NCBI GenBank assembly: GCA_037130455.1
Contig: JBAXSZ010000065.1
Span: forward strand, 1-6,482
Direction of reading: 5' to 3'
DNA: 6,482 bases
From: CAIMZW01 sp037130455
Lineage (GTDB): Bacteria; Actinomycetota; Actinomycetes; Nanopelagicales; Nanopelagicaceae
The position numbers were made by a program, and so were the translations under genes. Below, piece after piece: positions 4,948 through 6,482 of this stretch (its first letter is position 1; the number at the start of each line of letters is the position of its first letter). The notes under the pieces are model-generated. The model saw nothing but the letters and a program-made list of their open reading frames with translations, was not told the DNA's origin and did no database searches.

Positions 4948-6482
4948 AGAGTGGCTAAGGTATTGAGAATTGCAGCAATTCCCTCGCTACGATTCTTAAG
5001 GTGAATTCGCACAAGCGGAAATTCTCGACTTTTCAGCGCCCGAGCATCACCTAAAGCTTGCGCCATCAGCAGGGTATGAAAAGAAAATACCTGTTCCGGG
5101 ATATCAATGTCGGTTGCGCTCTCCCCGGTAATTTGAAGGAAAGATCCATTCTGTTGTCCACCTTTATGGAATTGGCCGGTGGAGTGTAGAAATCTTGGGC
5201 CCCAACCAAAGGTGGTGCCTCGACCACTCTTCTCTGCCAAGAGGACTCGGGATTTGACGATTTCATCATCAATCCCACGTGCCAGATAAGCCATTATTGC
5301 AATGTAATATCCCGGCTTCTGTAAAAAGTGAGCCAAAGCCTCGGCTAAGGAAGTTGCAGATTCGTCGGCATATACCTGCAGGTTCTCATCCTCAAAAACC
5401 GGAAGGGGTTGGCGAACTTTTCCATCGGCCCATTGCGCCAGCAATTGACCGGTACCTTCTTTTGCTTCGGTCACATTGGGTTGATTAAAGGGATCAACCT
5501 CTAGGGCTCGACAGAGCAGAGCGGTAACCCACTCCCAGAGAATGAAATGTTCACCCAAACTCGCCTCAATGACAAGATCGGCAAGTTCTCCAGATTGGAA
5601 TCCAATTACCAGAGCCGGACCGGCTACTGGGGCTTTCGAACTTTCGATGACAATGGGCAATCTGCCTTTTTGGCTTTTGCCGGTGGATTCGGCAACTAGT
5701 TGTTCGATCCAATCTGACAGGCCGGGCACATTTGAATTTGCATCAATAAAGGCCAGGGTTTGCTCGCTTTGAGTGAAGAGTAGATACGCCAACTCGATTG
5801 CTGGCGAATCTGGTGAAGCAAATTTTTCTGCTGCAGCAGCTGCATCGTCGAGCAGGACCGATACATCAACTCCCATAAGAGCGGCGGGGACTAATCCAAA
5901 TGCGCTCAAGGCGCTGTAGCGCCCACCTACATGTGGGTCGGCATTAATTGTTCGAAAACCATTTTGCCGGGATTGGATATCTAATGGAGAATGAGGATCG
6001 GTGACAATCACCATGTGAGCCTTTGGGTCCAAACCTGCCTGAGTAAATAACTCAGTGAAGAGGGCTCGTTGGGATGCGGTTTCAATGGTGGAACCTGATT
6101 TGGAACCTACGACAACGACCGAAGTACTCAAATCAGCTGGGATTGCTGCCAAAATTTGTGCTGGGTCAGTGCTATCCAATACCGAAAGTTTCTTTTCATA
6201 GGTTTTCGAAATTACTTCAGGAGCCAACGATGACCCACCCATTCCGCAGAGGATCACATTTGTTAACCCAGTGGAGCGCGCCCAGGCACTTAAAGCATCT
6301 AACTCAGGAAGTAATTCGCGAGAGGTGAGGGGAAGATCAATCCAATTCAATCGGATGCTCGCCTCTGGTGCAGCAGTCGGACCCCAGAGTGAGGCATCTT
6401 TAGCTGCTAGCGCCGCAGCAGCTGCGCAAAGATCGCGATAAGTGGGGGATGAGCGGTCAATCTTTTCTAGGGTTGGACCAGC
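4944..6482 (-). CDS. pgi: Glucose-6-phosphate isomerase (start lies beyond the window)
   Basis: Pgi interconverts glucose 6-phosphate and fructose 6-phosphate, linking glycolysis with the pentose phosphate pathway. The reading frame is open to the window edge, giving 512 residues before TAG at 4946-4944. A TTG at 6350 is internal, because family-like sequence (KDASLWGPTAAPEASIRLNW) precedes it in frame. Visible motifs, numbered from the window edge, are GMGGSSLAPEV (80-90), the SIS-domain phosphate loop GSKSGSTIET (126-135), GGRYSALSAFGL (186-197, PGI signature 1 region), ESTGK with the likely catalytic Glu265, and FNQPNVTEAK (332-341, signature 2 region). A standalone actinobacterial enzyme of this type has about 550 residues, so roughly 40 would be missing. 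The same Pgi type also occurs fused behind transaldolase, which cannot be excluded here. It faces the glycolytic operon on the opposite strand. Confidence 0.95.
   Translation of the reverse strand, partial: AGPTLEKIDRSSPTYRDLCAAAAALAAKDASLWGPTAAPEASIRLNWIDLPLTSRELLPELDALSAWARSTGLTNVILCGMGGSSLAPEVISKTYEKKLSVLDSTDPAQILAAIPADLSTSVVVVGSKSGSTIETASQRALFTELFTQAGLDPKAHMVIVTDPHSPLDIQSRQNGFRTINADPHVGGRYSALSAFGLVPAALMGVDVSVLLDDAAAAAEKFASPDSPAIELAYLLFTQSEQTLAFIDANSNVPGLSDWIEQLVAESTGKSQKGRLPIVIESSKAPVAGPALVIGFQSGELADLVIEASLGEHFILWEWVTALLCRALEVDPFNQPNVTEAKEGTGQLLAQWADGKVRQPLPVFEDENLQVYADESATSLAEALAHFLQKPGYYIAIMAYLARGIDDEIVKSRVLLAEKSGRGTTFGWGPRFLHSTGQFHKGGQQNGSFLQITGESATDIDIPEQVFSFHTLLMAQALGDARALKSREFPLVRIHLKNRSEGIAAILNTLATL
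4967..4981. repeat. 15-bp perfect palindrome inside the 3' end of pgi
   Basis: GAATTGC and GCAATTC flank a single A (4967-4973, 4974, 4975-4981). It lies 20 bp past the RbpA-family stop and within the last codons of pgi, where it encodes Ile-Ala-Ala-Ile plus flanking bases. As RNA it could form a short AT-rich hairpin in transcripts from either strand. No T-tract follows in either direction, so it is at best a weak bidirectional stop or end-protecting structure. Confidence 0.4.

Noticed and set aside
5910..5923. GGCGCT-GT-AGCGCC inverted repeat in pgi
   Set aside because: The 2-nt spacer and its location over the conserved GGRYSA codons make a coding coincidence the simplest explanation.
6039..6055. 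CTGAGT/ACTCAG 6-bp stem in pgi
   Set aside because: A 6-bp stem in the middle of a gene is expected by chance several times in a window of this size.

Overview
The window looks like a core-chromosome segment of an actinobacterium. The evidence is the order whiA - gap - pgk - tpiA - secG - RbpA-family gene - pgi, GTG starts for gap and probably secG, and actinobacterium-specific proteins (WhiA of the sporulation/cell-division type and a zinc-ribbon RbpA-like protein). Codon choice is mixed rather than extremely GC-rich, and intergenic gaps are short. That would fit a moderate-GC, streamlined lineage such as the freshwater Nanopelagicales (acI) group, but the lineage is an inference from composition and layout and was not tested by any search.

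Layout. Positions 1-954 hold whiA, lacking only its first few codons. A spacer of about 190 bp carries an extended -10 promoter candidate and a leader with two successive hairpin-plus-T-tract elements. Next come gap (1146-2147), pgk (2147-3340, sharing one base with the gap stop) and tpiA (3384-4157), a glycolytic operon on the + strand. secG (4242-4472) follows after 84 bp. An AT-rich 139-bp spacer with two families of short direct repeats leads to an RbpA-family gene (4612-4947). On the - strand, pgi (4944 to beyond 6482) converges on it with interlocking stop codons. No stretch longer than 300 bases lacks a gene. I saw no tRNA, rRNA, insertion sequence or CRISPR array.

How the genes work together. 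Pgi, TpiA, GapA and Pgk are four glycolytic/gluconeogenic enzymes, covering hexose-phosphate isomerisation through the first substrate-level phosphorylation. SecG is a small subunit of the SecYEG protein channel. WhiA and the RbpA-like protein are transcription factors that act on promoters or RNA polymerase.

I found no convincing previously undescribed multi-gene system. The non-routine signals are non-coding: a perfect 13-bp inverted repeat with a 3-nt loop inside the start of pgk, the structured gap leader, the direct repeats before the RbpA-family gene, three copies of GGCGATCGC, and the terminator-less convergent junction between the RbpA-family gene and pgi.
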